NCBI GenBank assembly: GCA_023101725.1
Contig: JALJCO010001429.1
Span: 10,001-74,000, forward strand
From: Atherinomorus stipes
Lineage: Eukaryota > Chordata > Actinopteri > Atheriniformes > Atherinidae
Length of the DNA stretch: 64,000 nucleotides
Reading direction: 5' to 3'
Shown: one piece after another, positions 1 to 12,100 of the stretch
How the letters are laid out: every line of letters begins with the position of its first letter
How positions within the stretch are numbered: position 1 is the stretch's first letter
Notes under the pieces: generated by a model
The model's input: only the letters and a program-made list of their open reading frames with translations
What the model was told of the DNA's origin: nothing
The model's database searches: none
Made by a program: the position numbers and the translations under genes

Positions 1-1042
1 GGACTCTGAAACTGTTTTTATTACATCAAACTGACCAGTTTCACCAGTTCAGCTTGGATCAGTCCTGATGACCTATCTGGTTTCTTATAAAGTTACCAGC
101 CAGTCATCCTCACACACACACAGATGAAGGTTGTGTTTTCTTACCTTGGCTGATAAAGAGCGGTCCGACTGTGACAAAGACAGAAACAGGACTGACGGCT
201 GAGTCAGCGGCAGCACACTGCAGAGTACGAGTGTGTGTTCCTATGATGACAACTGTCACACACACATGCAGGGAAACCTGGCATTATGGGACCAGTGTTC
301 CCAGTATCAGCACCAGGCTGCAGACACGAACACGTCTCATTATCATCCACATAATAGCAGGTGTGGATGTGAGTGACGCGAACGCAGCTGCTCAGAGGTA
401 ACGTCTACGCGGAGCAGCGTTTAGCACTCATCACGGATGATGCAGAGCTGCATGCAAACAAAATAACTTCACATATATGACTCATTTCTCTAGAACATGT
501 CTGAAATCTGAGATTATTATTCTGTAGGTAGAACGATTCTATCAGTTTTACTTTCATCTTCAAATAAATCCACCAAAAAATAGCTTTGAGCAGCAAAATA
601 AACTAAATAAAACGTGATCTGTCATTAAAATAAGCAGAGAGGAGTCTAAAATAGGCAGAAGTAGAAATCCTGTCCAATCACTGAACAGCTCCTCTGCAGG
701 TAGATGAGCCTGTCAGTAAAAACACCTGTTCTGACTGGATTTCTACTCTAGAACTATTTTTACTTCTGCTTTTGACACCTCTGAAAAAAACAGTTATGAA
801 CATTTCTATCTCCTCACCGTGGCTCCACAAACCTGCCACCATGTTTACTCCACTGTAACCCCCCCCCCCCCCCCAGTGTACAATTTGAATGGTAAAATCA
901 TTTGAACTCTCTCAGAGTAACTCCAACAACACTGATGCCCCCTGATGACCAGCAGGGCTGGTGGAAATTTTCGGTTAAAACAAGTTTTTCTGGTTTTACT
1001 CTATCAGAGTTATTCTGAAGAGTAGCGCTGGATATCGCTAAT
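1..1042. other. non-coding flank, no gene recognised
   Basis: No conserved coding segment is seen. Minus-strand AATAAA occurs at 16-21, and a 24-nt exon-like segment at 146-169 sits between GTCACAG and AAG|GTAAGA. A C run lies at 859-874. Confidence 0.4.
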
Positions 1043-1805
1043 GCTAGGGACACACTACACGACTGTCACACTTGTTGCCAAATTTGAGTTCACACTAACC
1101 AACTAGAATTTGTAGATTCATTCACGTTTTGCGATGACACATTTAACAACTGTATCCTCCGACAGAGGTGGTGGAACCCACCGACTCGCTGCGTGCCAAC
1201 CATCATTTTACAGAAAAGAAGTTCAGATGCGGGGAAGAAAAAGTTCCTCCTTTTTCTGCCAGAAGTGGTGCAGTAATAGTGCACCATTACTGCACTATCA
1301 TTTCTCTGTGCTATTGAGTTAGCAGACAAGTGGCTGGTAAGTGGCTGGCAGTCGGCTGAAAGGGGAACTTTTTCATGCCCGGATCTATATTCTTATTTCT
1401 GATTGTGCAGAAAGGAGAATTCCCGGTGCAGGTACTCCAACATGTGCACTCAATTCCACGTGTCGGGTCCATGCATATGACCAGATTACATCTGAGAAAC
1501 TGTTGTGCATAGACATTGTCAGGATTTGATTGTACGCTGGGTTTCAGTAAGAGATCTCTGGATCTCTGGTGTTCTGCAGCGGCTCCAAGTCGGGTGTAGT
1601 TGGCTCTAGATTTCAAACATGTTTGATTACGACTGAGATCGTGTTGTTTTCCTATAACACATTTGGAGATCTGTGTCGTTTCCCCAGACACACTAACAGA
1701 TTTTTCCGCTGACTGTGAGACAGACTGAACCCAACTAGCGCAGACTACACCCGACTGACAATCGTGGGTAGAATTGGGTGAATAATCATGTAGTGTGTCC
1801 CCAGC
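1043..1805. mobile_element. DNA transposon remnant with terminal inverted repeats
   Basis: The left end GCTAGGGACACACTACACGA is inverted at the right end (GCTGGGGACACACTACATGA on the minus strand). The interior of about 760 bp has no transposase frame, so it is a non-autonomous element. The superfamily is not determined. Confidence 0.7.
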
Positions 1806-2560
1806 TTTAGTGTAATTGAAAATTGTCCAAACTAAGTGTAACTAGGTATACTCGGCAAGAACAGTTGGTACAGAAAGTATTCGGACTCCTTTAAACTTTT
1901 AACTCTTTGTTTCATTGCAGCCATTTGCCAAAATAATAAAAAAAAAGTGATGAATTGTGATGGACACTGATATTGTGCCATCATAAAACAACACTCAGTC
2001 TCATTTCTTTTTTTTACCCCTACCTCTTGCCACAACAAGTAGCGCTGAAAGTCCCCCCCCCCCTACAAATTGGGACCCCCCTTCAGCAATAACATACATC
2101 CGCCGGTTGGATTGGAAGCAGATGGACGCTGAGCTGTTGCTGGAAATCTGGAGAAATCAGCCGTTTACAGCTGTGGGTTAATGTGACCAAAGAAGTCTGA
2201 TCTGTGTGATTCCTGCTTGTGTTGTGTCCCATGACACGAAACAGAGGGGAAGGGCTAAGGGGGAGCGTTGAGACTGGGCCTAAAGGTGTTCTATATCTCA
2301 AAGAGTAAAAGCTTCTTAACAAGTTTATCTCTGTAAGGCAAATCAACTTAAAGTGACACTAGAAATTTAACACTGAGTCCTGTGTAACGTTGACACTGTG
2401 CAGGGCAGAGTCATATGTAACCTGGCATAGTGTTAAAATTGATTCTTCACGTGTTGCACTGATGGTGCATTCCAGTTGTCTCGGCATTCCAAGTAGATAA
2501 CACAAATAACATAGACGTTATAACACTGTTACCATGACAACAACAGCCAATTTCAGTGTA

Positions 2561-3135
2561 CACACTCAAAAATATCGGTACAAGACAGGAACATTTCCGT
2601 ACCTGTACGTACATGTTTTACAAATGTTCTCTCAAAAGTACAATATTGGTCTTTATGAGGCCAGAAGTACCTATATACTATGAAAAAGGCTCCAAAGTAA
2701 TATAAAGTACACATTAGTACCATTTCAACCCTAAGGGTACCTGCAGCATTGAAAAATGTGTGTAGCTTGTACAATAACTATAAATAGCAGTACTTCTAAA
2801 CAGTAGTACAATTATAGTTATTATATTATGATTTTCATAGTAATCATAGTAATAATTATATATATAATTATATATGTGTTTGGCCTAATATTTCTATAGT
2901 AATTATTCATTTATTAGCATCTTTGATTGTTGTCATAATCTCTATTTTATTGACTTTTATTCATCATCTTTAATTGGTTTAATTGTACTTTATTAACTCA
3001 TACAGCTTGATGAGGTACAAAAATGGACCATGAAGGTACAGAAATGTCTTTCAGAAAGGAACCCCCCCCCCCCCCCCCCAGCAACAAGCTTTGGACCCTT
3101 TTAGGTACAAACTGGTACCTCTGTTTGTGAGTGTG
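2561..3135 (+). mobile_element. MITE copy 1
   Basis: This element of about 575 bp is flanked by TA, with ends CACACTCAAAAA and TTTGTGAGTGTG as inverted repeats. It is rich in GGTAC/GTACC near both ends and AT-rich in the middle. The TA target suggests a Tc1/mariner-type mover. A poly-C run at 3062-3079 is internal. Small open frames in it are not genes. Confidence 0.85.
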
Positions 3136-3889
3136 TATGTTTAGAAAACAACACATATTCACACTGCTTTAAAAAAAAATTAAGACCGCAGTGAGACCGT
3201 AAAATCCAATAAGTCGGTGCTGTTTACACTTGAAACTTATGATCAGAAAATCTCTTACAGAAGTTTACGAAACACAACAACGGTGCTGGACACAGCCATC
3301 TTTAAATCTACAATCTCAGGGTCCTCTGCAAATTACGAGCTCGTATCTTGGAAAAATAAGTTCATGACATCACTTCCTCAGAAAAACGAGTTCTGAGACA
3401 AATGGAACGCAGCATCACACTTCTGATTTTACGCTGTACGTTCTCTGACAAACACTGTGGGAAGCTGTAAAACTGCAATAGCAGCTAATTGTGCATGGGG
3501 CCCCAGTAAGTCCTTGGGCTGGCCTTCAGTCCTGGACCAGGACCTGGACCGTGGACCAGGTTCTGTTTAAGGCCAACTCACGTGTGCATGCAGCCACAAA
3601 CTGCCTCCATGTTTTCAGAATGGCTTGGAAACAAAAATGTAGGCAAATAATCTATATATCTTATCTATCAACGGTTATCTATCAATCTTTTCTACCAGTA
3701 GCTAGTGGGGTTTGAAGGAAAAGGACGAAAGGGGAACGTCGGTGCTCCATCTGGTCATGACTGTCTGTCTGCAGATGAGAATGAGAAGAGATGCACAGTT
3801 CAAGTTCTCCATCGTTTCCTCTTATTTATGGATGAGAGGAAGTGGAAAAAGAGTGATTCCTGACTCACACACACACTCAAACACACGGT
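3136..3889. other. non-coding stretch
   Basis: No exon, RNA gene or clear repeat is recognised in this interval between MITE copy 1 and the candidate terminal exon. Confidence 0.4.
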
Positions 3890-4337
3890 ACGGTGTATGT
3901 ATAGGTTTATTGGTGTGATACAAGATGATACAAACAAAATATTTACTGTTTACACAAAACTTTAGAGGCTACAGTCTGTCCATAAAGCATTTAAATCCAT
4001 CAGTAACTCCTCCTCATCATCACCGTGTAACAAAGACATAACAGCTAAACCAGGTAGGAACAGCAAAATTTCACGCACACACATAATCTGTACACGTGAT
4101 TGCGTGTTCTCACACACACGTCTGTAAGAAGCATGACATACAAAAAGCTGTAGAAAAATACTTTTAAAAAACCAAACACACGAAGCAACAACAGCAGCAG
4201 CAGCAGCCACTTGGAATGTTCTGGATGTCTGTCGGGCCTCGCCTACACCGGGCACCTTGTTGGGCAGCTCTTCCACTGGGTCATCGCAACGTTCGACATC
4301 CTGCACGCTGAGGTTTGGTCGGACCAAACCTGCAGAA
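3890..4337 (-). other. possible 3'-terminal exon of an unidentified minus-strand gene
   Basis: On the minus strand an acceptor-like TTTCTGCAG ends at 4331. It is followed by an open frame (LVRPNLSVQDVERCDDPVEE, then LPNKVPGVGEARQTS) that runs into an alanine tract from a GCT repeat, and by AATAAA at 3907-3912. I do not recognise the protein. It could equally be chance open sequence in a transposon-rich region. Confidence 0.2.
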
Positions 4338-4429
4338 ACGTTTTATTTATAATCATAAACCTGGTTCATGAAGCACGATTCCTCTGCTTGTTGAAACTAA
4401 TTATGTTCTATTTTCTCTGTTAAATATCA

Positions 4430-5710
4430 GAAACTATTCCATTAAAACTAAATATGCTTTATTAATCCCAGCGGGAACGTGGAATAATGTGTTAACTAAC
4501 GTATAATGAATGTATAATAATCATGACCACTATTTGAAGTTTGAGGGTTCTGACTTGTACGTGTTAGTTTTGTCCATAAGGAACTAGCTTTGGATGCTAA
4601 TGAACGGTGGACGCCGGCGTCCACACACGCCAGGGGACGCTGCTGCACAGAGAGACCAAACTAGCAAATTCTGCTTCATTTGATGGAGCTGATTTTATTT
4701 TGTGCAAACGAATCTATAAGTTGTGCCGTTTTAAGTCATCAAACAAAAAGAGAAGTTTACCGTCAAACCAAATATCAGTATGAAGCTAGTTAGCTTTCAC
4801 TTAGCTAACTTCCCAAAGGGTCAACGGTCATGTTGCAACAAACACAATCTCCTCGTCATCCTTAACATAGTTGAATCTACATGGGTTTTATATTCTTTAG
4901 GGATGTACAGCACTTGCTTTTATACTTGTAGCTAACTTCAGCAACGATGTCTGGCTAGTAAAACCTGCTACACTTAGATAAGTACCCTGCTAGAGCTAGC
5001 CTAGCTTAGCGTCATGAGAACACGTTTGTTAATGTCGTCAGTGTGCTACATTTGTGCTTCACATTTCAGCTGGCGTTAAGTTGGCAGTTAATTGCTCATA
5101 TTAGTCCATATGCTAGCTATCTAACCGAAGGTAAAACTACAATTTGGCTAAAGCCGTTAGCTGTGCTAATTAGCTATGCTAATGTCAGGATGTCCAGGAT
5201 GGTCGAGGCTGAAAGCATCTGCTGCCATAAAGCTTTCACAACGGGGAGAGGAAACTCGGGGGGGGGGTCATTTATCCTTGTTTTTTATATGGTACACTAT
5301 TAACGTAAAACAACAAATTAGCAAACAATGATATTTACATTTTTAGCTGTGTGTTTTATTTTCCCACCCAGCTTATAAACGCAGACTAAAATAAAGTTTG
5401 GAGGAAAAAATTTTTTTTGGGGAAAAAAAATCATCACAAAACAAACAAACAAACAAAAAAGATATTTCGATTGTTTTTCTACCACTCCTAATAATTAGAC
5501 CACAATTAATCAGAATGAGGTGAACTGTGTCTGTGAGGGCCTTGAGATGACTTTGCTACGCTCCATAAATTAAGCTAGATTTCATTTGAATATTAAAAAG
5601 TTTTTTGTTCTGCTTTGACAGCAGCCTCCACTCTGACTGTTTCCATGTGGTTTGATCCATCTGGTTAGATTTCAACCCCGTCCTCAGTGGTTAACTGCCC
5701 ATGTCAGTAC
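4430..5710. other. AT-rich non-coding stretch with many AGCTA/TAGCT words
   Basis: No coding signal is seen. Between about 4560 and 5180 the words GCTAG, TAGCT and GCTAA recur, a texture common in decayed fish DNA transposons. There are short homopolymers at 5250-5440. Confidence 0.35.
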
Positions 5711-7366
5711 TAAGGGTGTGTGATACTGGAAAATTTGGTATCAATCAGATGCCAAGTAAATAAAGGGCCAGTACTGTCGATACAGATATTGGGTATATGG
5801 AATCTAGACACTATTTCTTTACTTATTAGTGGATAAAAAAAAACAAATTATCATTCATATAAGAATCTGAATTTGTCATTATCTGGACTAGAGAAGCTGA
5901 TTTTCGGCATATAGATACCCGGTTGCCAAGGTGAACCGAATCCACCAAAAACCTCATCTTATTTATGAAGTGCGTGATAGTTTAAAGCCTTAAGGCCAAT
6001 TTATAGTTGTCTGTAAAATGCTCTACGTAGGTTACGGAGAGCCTTTCCGTCATCTCTGGCTGCTCAAAATATTCTTTAAGTGTCCGTCATTCCGTCAAAG
6101 GACAACGGAGACATTAAAGGGCTGCGATTGGTCTATAACAACGTAAACACTGACCGCGCCATTTTTAAAACGGCTGGCCTACGAAGACGCAGATTTGAGT
6201 CCAACCGAAGAACAAAATAACCACCGAGGTTACCGACCATCGGCATCATGGGATTGGGCCAGTCTTGCGTAGCGACCCCTACTGATCGGGCGGGAAACTA
6301 CACTGCGTATCCGGCACTGTGACGGAGAACTATAGGTGCTTTCGGACTGTAGGAACCTTCTGGATTCAAACTTAGACAGCTTTTAGGAGAGAAAAAAACT
6401 CGCCTTACACAAGCAGTGAAAACCCAGTTCCTAGAACCTTTTCAGGAACCAGGCTGTTTCTTAGCGCATTCGGACATGGAGGAACTAGGAAGCTCGGACC
6501 TCAGTTCCTAGAACCTTTTTAGCTCCTACACCGAGGCAGGGTCTTTTCAGGGTTCCATAGGAACTGAAATACGTAGATGTTTGGTGATTGGTTGAACTAG
6601 CAAGCCCCGCCCCTTATGTGATCTCCGCTTCTTTTGCCCCGCCATATTTAAAAAGTCCCACAGCTGTTACAATTGTTTACAGAGATCGTAATAACAATAA
6701 GAACTACTCCAATAGGAGCGTACCAATTCATGATTAAATCCATCACAATGGAACACGTCCCCAATCCAGAACTATTCTGAAATGTCCAAAAGTAATTATT
6801 TTATACTAATTTAATGACCCAGATACTAAAACAAAAGGTTCAACAAAAGGTTAACAAGACGTTACGTGATACATATGACCGTGATGACTGAAAGCTGGTA
6901 AGTTAGCTTTTATTATAGTTTTGAATATAAGAGATGGAAAACCTCAGTTTTGTATCAGATCTGCTAGGAACTGATCCTAGAACCTCTCTGTCCAAATGCA
7001 CCTTATGAAGGCTGGAGGGGTCTCCGTGGTTACGGAGCTGGATAACGGATTACACAGTCGGACAACTATACTGTAGCTTTTACATGCAGAGTTTTATAAT
7101 CAGGTGTGCAGAAACAAAGTCATCACAGGAGCTGTTGTAAAGTCTGAATTTGGTTTTATCTCAGTGAGAGAAGCTGGTTTAGGGATTATGGGGGTCTTGT
7201 CATAGCAGAGAACCGGATCCATCAGAAACCACTTTATCCTCCATATTTATGAAGGTTATAATAGTTTTCAAGACTTACACTGAAGGATTGATAAAATTGC
7301 ACTGGTATTGATCGCTATCAGTGTTGGTGTTGATATTATTGATATCGGTATTGATCCTTCCACCAC
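5711..7366. mobile_element. probable nested DNA-transposon cluster
   Basis: Outer segments rich in GATATC/GGTATTGAT words lie at 5711-5970 and 7260-7366. A middle pair with ATAGTTGTC-type ends lies near 6000 and 7070. An inner element is at 6335-7006. The order suggests insertion within insertion. No transposase is seen. Confidence 0.4.
6335..7006. mobile_element. non-autonomous DNA transposon (inner element)
   Basis: The left end AGGTGCTTTCGGAC is inverted at the right end (AGGTGCATTTGGAC on the minus strand). The interior has repeated AGTTCCTAGAACC words and no coding frame. Confidence 0.5.
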
Positions 7367-7368
7367 TA

Positions 7369-7916
7369 CACACTGAAAAATAGAGGTACAAGCTTGCACT
7401 TAAAAGGGTACAAAGTTCTGAAAGACATTTCTGTACCTTCATGGTCCATTTTTGTACCTTATCAAGCTGTATGAGTTAATAAAGTACAATTAAACCAATT
7501 AAAGATGATGAATAAAAGTCAATAAAATAGAGATTATGACAGCAATCAAAGATGCTAATAATAAATGAATAATTATTATAGAAATATTAGGCCAAACACA
7601 TAATTAATTATACATATAATTATTACTATGATTACTATTAAAAAATCATAATATAATAACTATAATTATACTACTGTTTAGAAGTACTGCTATTTATAGT
7701 TATTGTACAAGCTACACACATTTTTCAAAGCTGCAGGTACCCTTAGGGTTGAAATGGTACAAATGTGTACTTTATATTACTTTGGAGCCTTTTTCATAGT
7801 GTATAGGTACTTCTGGCCTCATAAAGACCAATATTGTACTTTTGAGAGAATATTTGTAACAAATGTACCTACAGGTACAGACATGTTCCTGTCTCGTACC
7901 TCTGTTTTTGAGTGTG
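7369..7916 (-). mobile_element. MITE copy 2 (inverted relative to copy 1)
   Basis: The same sequence as 2561-3135, in opposite orientation and about 548 bp long. It is flanked by TA on both sides (CTACACACTG and GTGTGTAGTC). Confidence 0.85.
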
Positions 7917-8938
7917 TAGTCAGGACCAATAATCCACGTAAAACTACACGTCGCACCTTCATGTGATATTTCACAACATCAGCGGAGCTGCAGAAGCTTG
8001 AACTTCATACTTTCAGGTTAAAAAGGAGCTAAATGTTAGTGAAGCGTGGCTGCCTGGAGGTTTAGGTGATAAAGTTGCACCAATAAGTTGCCAGTGTGTT
8101 CACAGAAGCTAATAAGTTCCTTTCTCACTTACACACACATACACACACACGTAGTACAACAGTGTACAGGTAACAAGGTTGTTTTTATACTGCTAAGTTT
8201 AAGTGCAGGCACTATAGAGTGAAGCATTGTGGGAGATTGAGTGTAGCCAGCAGCTTTTATAACTCTGATGATGTTTTGTCCTAAAACACTAAAACTTCCC
8301 CAGAAAATCTCCGCTTATATCCTTCGGACATGGCTGCTGCTCAGCTGTGACTCACTGTCGTTCAGATGCATTTTAATCTTCACGTGTCCTTTTCTTATGG
8401 CTTTAAAGCAGATAAGAGGAAATGATGTTTAGAGAGTCAGCAACAGAGAACAGCAGCTCATCCTGCAGAAGTTCTGAGGGAAGTTTCCAGAAAATCAGCA
8501 GGAAAATTCTTCCTATTTATGTGATGATTAAAGAAGAAACGAGAACTACTGTTACATAATAATAAAAGAGTGTTAGAACAGAAAAGCTCGGTGTTCAGGC
8601 GAATAAATATCAGAAATGGAGTTTTTCCTCTGAGTTACTGCTGACTGAGGCAAAAAAGGTCCACAATTATTTGTAGAAACATTTTAGGAAGAAGCAAACC
8701 TTCTTGGCCGACTGAGGATTAGTCTAACGGCAGGAATCTACGTGACGCCTCTGCGCTCTCGCTAGCATCTGTGATGGGCTAATTGTAGCGCTGCTCGTAC
8801 AGCGGTTACACGCTGAAGGCTCTCAGTACAGATTTAGGCACAGGTAGAGGAAGTGACGCTGTGTTGAGACTGTCGATGACATCATTTCCTCCTGGAATGA
8901 TCGAACGCCTGGAGCGGTGATTACCGGGCGAGTGCGCG
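7917..8938. other. corin 3' flank and 3' UTR
   Basis: No coding sequence is seen. The part next to 8938 should be corin 3' UTR, perhaps to the ATTAAA at 8372. Confidence 0.4.
8372..8377 (-). terminator. possible corin polyadenylation signal (ATTAAA)
   Basis: ATTAAA on the minus strand lies about 560 nt past the corin stop. It is the first common signal variant I see downstream. No canonical AATAAA occurs in that stretch. Six bases are weak evidence. Confidence 0.3.
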
Positions 8939-9124
8939 TCAGTCGGCCAGGTACGTGTGGATGTAGATCTGCTGCTGGATCCAGGGGGTGAAGTGCGTCA
9001 CGTTGCTGTAAACTCCGGGTCCGAGCACTTTGCTGAAGCACACGCTGCCCCAGGACGTCAGGCCGAACAGCGTCCAGCGCCCACCTTCCTCTTCCTCGCA
9101 CACCAGCGGGCCGCCGCTGTCGCC
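8939..9124 (-). CDS. corin: corin exon 23 (catalytic Ser, stop)
   Basis: 186 nt including the stop. It encodes [10 protein letters not shown] with catalytic Ser 1058, then [20 protein letters not shown] and [14 protein letters not shown]. The acceptor is GTGCTCAG preceded by a pure TG repeat instead of a pyrimidine tract. Confidence 0.98.
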   Translation of the reverse strand, partial: GDSGGPLVCEEEEGGRWTLFGLTSWGSVCFSKVLGPGVYSNVTHFTPWIQQQIYIHTYLAD

Positions 9125-9136
9125 CTGAGCACACGC

Positions 9137-9179
<43 letters not shown>

Positions 9180-12100
9180 GGTTATCTTAAATCATAAAAA
9201 GAAGACATGAATGTGTCACAAACAAACCTACACACTCAGAAACATGGAGGTACGAGACAGGAACATTTCTGTACCTGTAGGTACATGTGTTACAAATGTT
9301 CTCTCAAAAGTACAATATTGGTCTTTATGAGGCCAGAAGTACCTATATACTATGAAAAAGGGTCCAAAGTAATATAAAGTACACATTTGTACCATTTCAA
9401 CCCTAAGGGTACCTGCAGCATTGAAAATGTGTGTAGCTTGTACAATAACTATAAATAGCAGTACTTCTAAACAGTAGTATAATTATAGTTATTATATTAT
9501 GATTTTCTAATAATCATAGTAATAATTATATGTATAATTATATATGTGTTTGGCCTAATATTTCTATAATAATTATTCATTTATTATTAGCATCTTTGAT
9601 TGTTGTCAATCTCTATTTTATTGACTTTTATTCATCATCTTTAATTGGTTTAATTGTACTTTATTAACTCATACAGCTTGATAAGGTACAAAAATGGACC
9701 ATGAAGGTACAGAAATGTCTTTCAGAAAGGAACCCCCCAGCAAAAAGCTTTGGACCCTTTTAAGTACAAACTGGTACCTCTGTTTGTGAGTGTGTTGACA
9801 TGAAACAGACCAGAACTCTGGATGTTCCTGTCAGGTGACTGATAAATAATCGATTCTTTTATTCCATCACCTCCTACAAGAACCAGGACTGAACAAACAT
9901 CCCTGAACAAAACACGTCATGTTTTTAAGATATGAATGAGTAAATCATTCAGTTATGACAGAATGTTTGAATCATGGATATGTTGGGAATAAAATCTGGG
10001 TTTATGGGATTTTTAAATCACTGCATGTGTTTATATTTAGATTTCAGTCAGAGAACCGATGTGTTGGGAAATGGGTTTATATAAAAATATGCTGATATTC
10101 TGTTGATGTGTTGATACTGCCGCACCAGATCCTGAAATGACATCATTTCTCATGAGTCGGGTCAGATTCAACCTGAATCCGACCCAACCTGAGTCAGAAC
10201 ATACATTCTTGTCCGTCCAACACATAAGATTACGTTTAAACGGCTGAATTCCACAATGCTGAAAGACTGTAGAAGATTTTCCTTTTGGTTTGATTAATAA
10301 GTTAATATTATTATTTTTAGAGCAGAAACTGGAAACATCTCAGAACTCTGGTCAACGGTTTACCAAGAAAGACAACCAGATGGTTGGTCCCCGTAACTGT
10401 GAGTATAAGATAGTTTATTTTATCTAAATGTACTGATAACACATTCGTATCTGAGCAGAAGGAAGAGCGGAACGTTGTGTTTGAGCGTGCAGACGTTACC
10501 ATGCAGGAGTCGACCGTTCCAGCTTCATAACCGGCGCAAAGCATCCTGGGAGTGATGGTCTTCATGTCGAAGTACGACTGGCACTGAGACAACGAGATGA
10601 TGCGAACCTCCCCCTCCTGCAGCTTAAATGGCACTGCAGACAGAATATGAAAATGAACTCAGATGACCCTTTTCTGTTGGTCAGTTTTTGGATTCTGATA
10701 AACAAACTGAATAAAGCCCCTGAGTACAGTTCACCTTTTCACCCTCCTTCCTTTTCTCACCGAAAAAGCGGACGGTGGTGGTTTATGACCAGCAGATGGA
10801 GACAGAGAGCCGTAGATGAAACTATACAAACTACAGGTACTACCCAAAAACTTAGAATATCCTGAAAAAGTTCTTGTATTTCTGTAATTCAACTTAAAAG
10901 GTGTAATTTACATATTGTATAGATAAATAATATGCAAATCAATGTATTTCAAGCTTTTATTTGTTTGGATGTTGCTGATTAGAAGTTGCAGCTTAAGAGA
11001 ACCTCAAATTCAAACTCTCCAAAAATTAGAATATTGCATGAAATCAATTTAAAAAGGACTTTAAATACAAAAATATGCGTCCTCCTGCAGTAAAATCTTG
11101 CATGTGTACTTAGTACTTGGTTTTGTCCTTTTGCATGAATGACTCCTTAAACCGGCGTGGCATGGATGCTAGCAGCTTTAACCCGGCGTGGCATGGATGC
11201 TAGCAGCTTTAACCCGGCGTGGCATGGATGCTAGCAGCTATAACCCGGCGTGGAATGGATGCTACCAGCCTTAACCCGGCGTGGCATGGATGCTACCAGC
11301 CTTAACCCGGCGTGGCATGGATGCTAGCAGCTGTAACCCGGCGTGGCATGGATGCTAGCAGCTGTAACCCGGCGTGGCATGGATGCTAGCAGCTGTAACC
11401 CGGCGTGGCATGGATGCTAGCAGCTTTAACCCGGCGTGGCATGGATGCTAGCAGCTGTAACCCGGCGTGGAATGGATGCTACCAGCCTTAACCTGCCGTG
11501 GCATGGATGCTAGCAGCTTTAACCCGGCGTGGCATGGATGCTAGCAGCTGTAACCCGGCGTGGCATGGATGCTAGCAGCTGTAACCCGGCGTGGCATGGA
11601 TGCTAGCAGCTTTAACCCGGCGTGGCATGGATGCTACCAGCCTTAACCCGGCGTGGCATGGATGCTAGCAGCTGTAACCCGGCGTGGCATGGATGCTAGC
11701 AGCTGTAACCCGGCGTGGCATGGATGCTAGCAGCTGTAACCCGGCGTGGCATGGATGCTAGCAGCTTTAACCCGGCGTGGCATGGATGCTAGCAGCTGTA
11801 ACCCGGCGTGGAATGGATGCTACCAGCCTTAACCTGCCGTGGCATGGATGCTAGAGCTTTAACCGGTGGGAAGGAAGGGAGAAGAAAATGGGTGGAGAGG
11901 GAGGAGAGAGCATCAATAAGGGGGGTGATGGGTGAAACAGTGAGGGGGAAGGAGGAAAGGGAGGGGGGAGAAGGAAGAAAAGGGAGGGGATAGAAAAGGG
12001 GGGAAGAGAAGATGAAGGGGGAAAAGGGAAAAAAGAGGGGAAGAAAGAAGAAGGGAGGAGGATGAGGGAAGAGGGAAGAAAAAAGCGACCCAAGGGAGTG

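Noticed and set aside
7703..7966. Conserved small protein (87 codons; a similar 73-codon frame at 2553-2774)
   Set aside because: Both frames lie in MITE copies. Their similarity reflects the repeat, and copy 3 lacks the intact frame.
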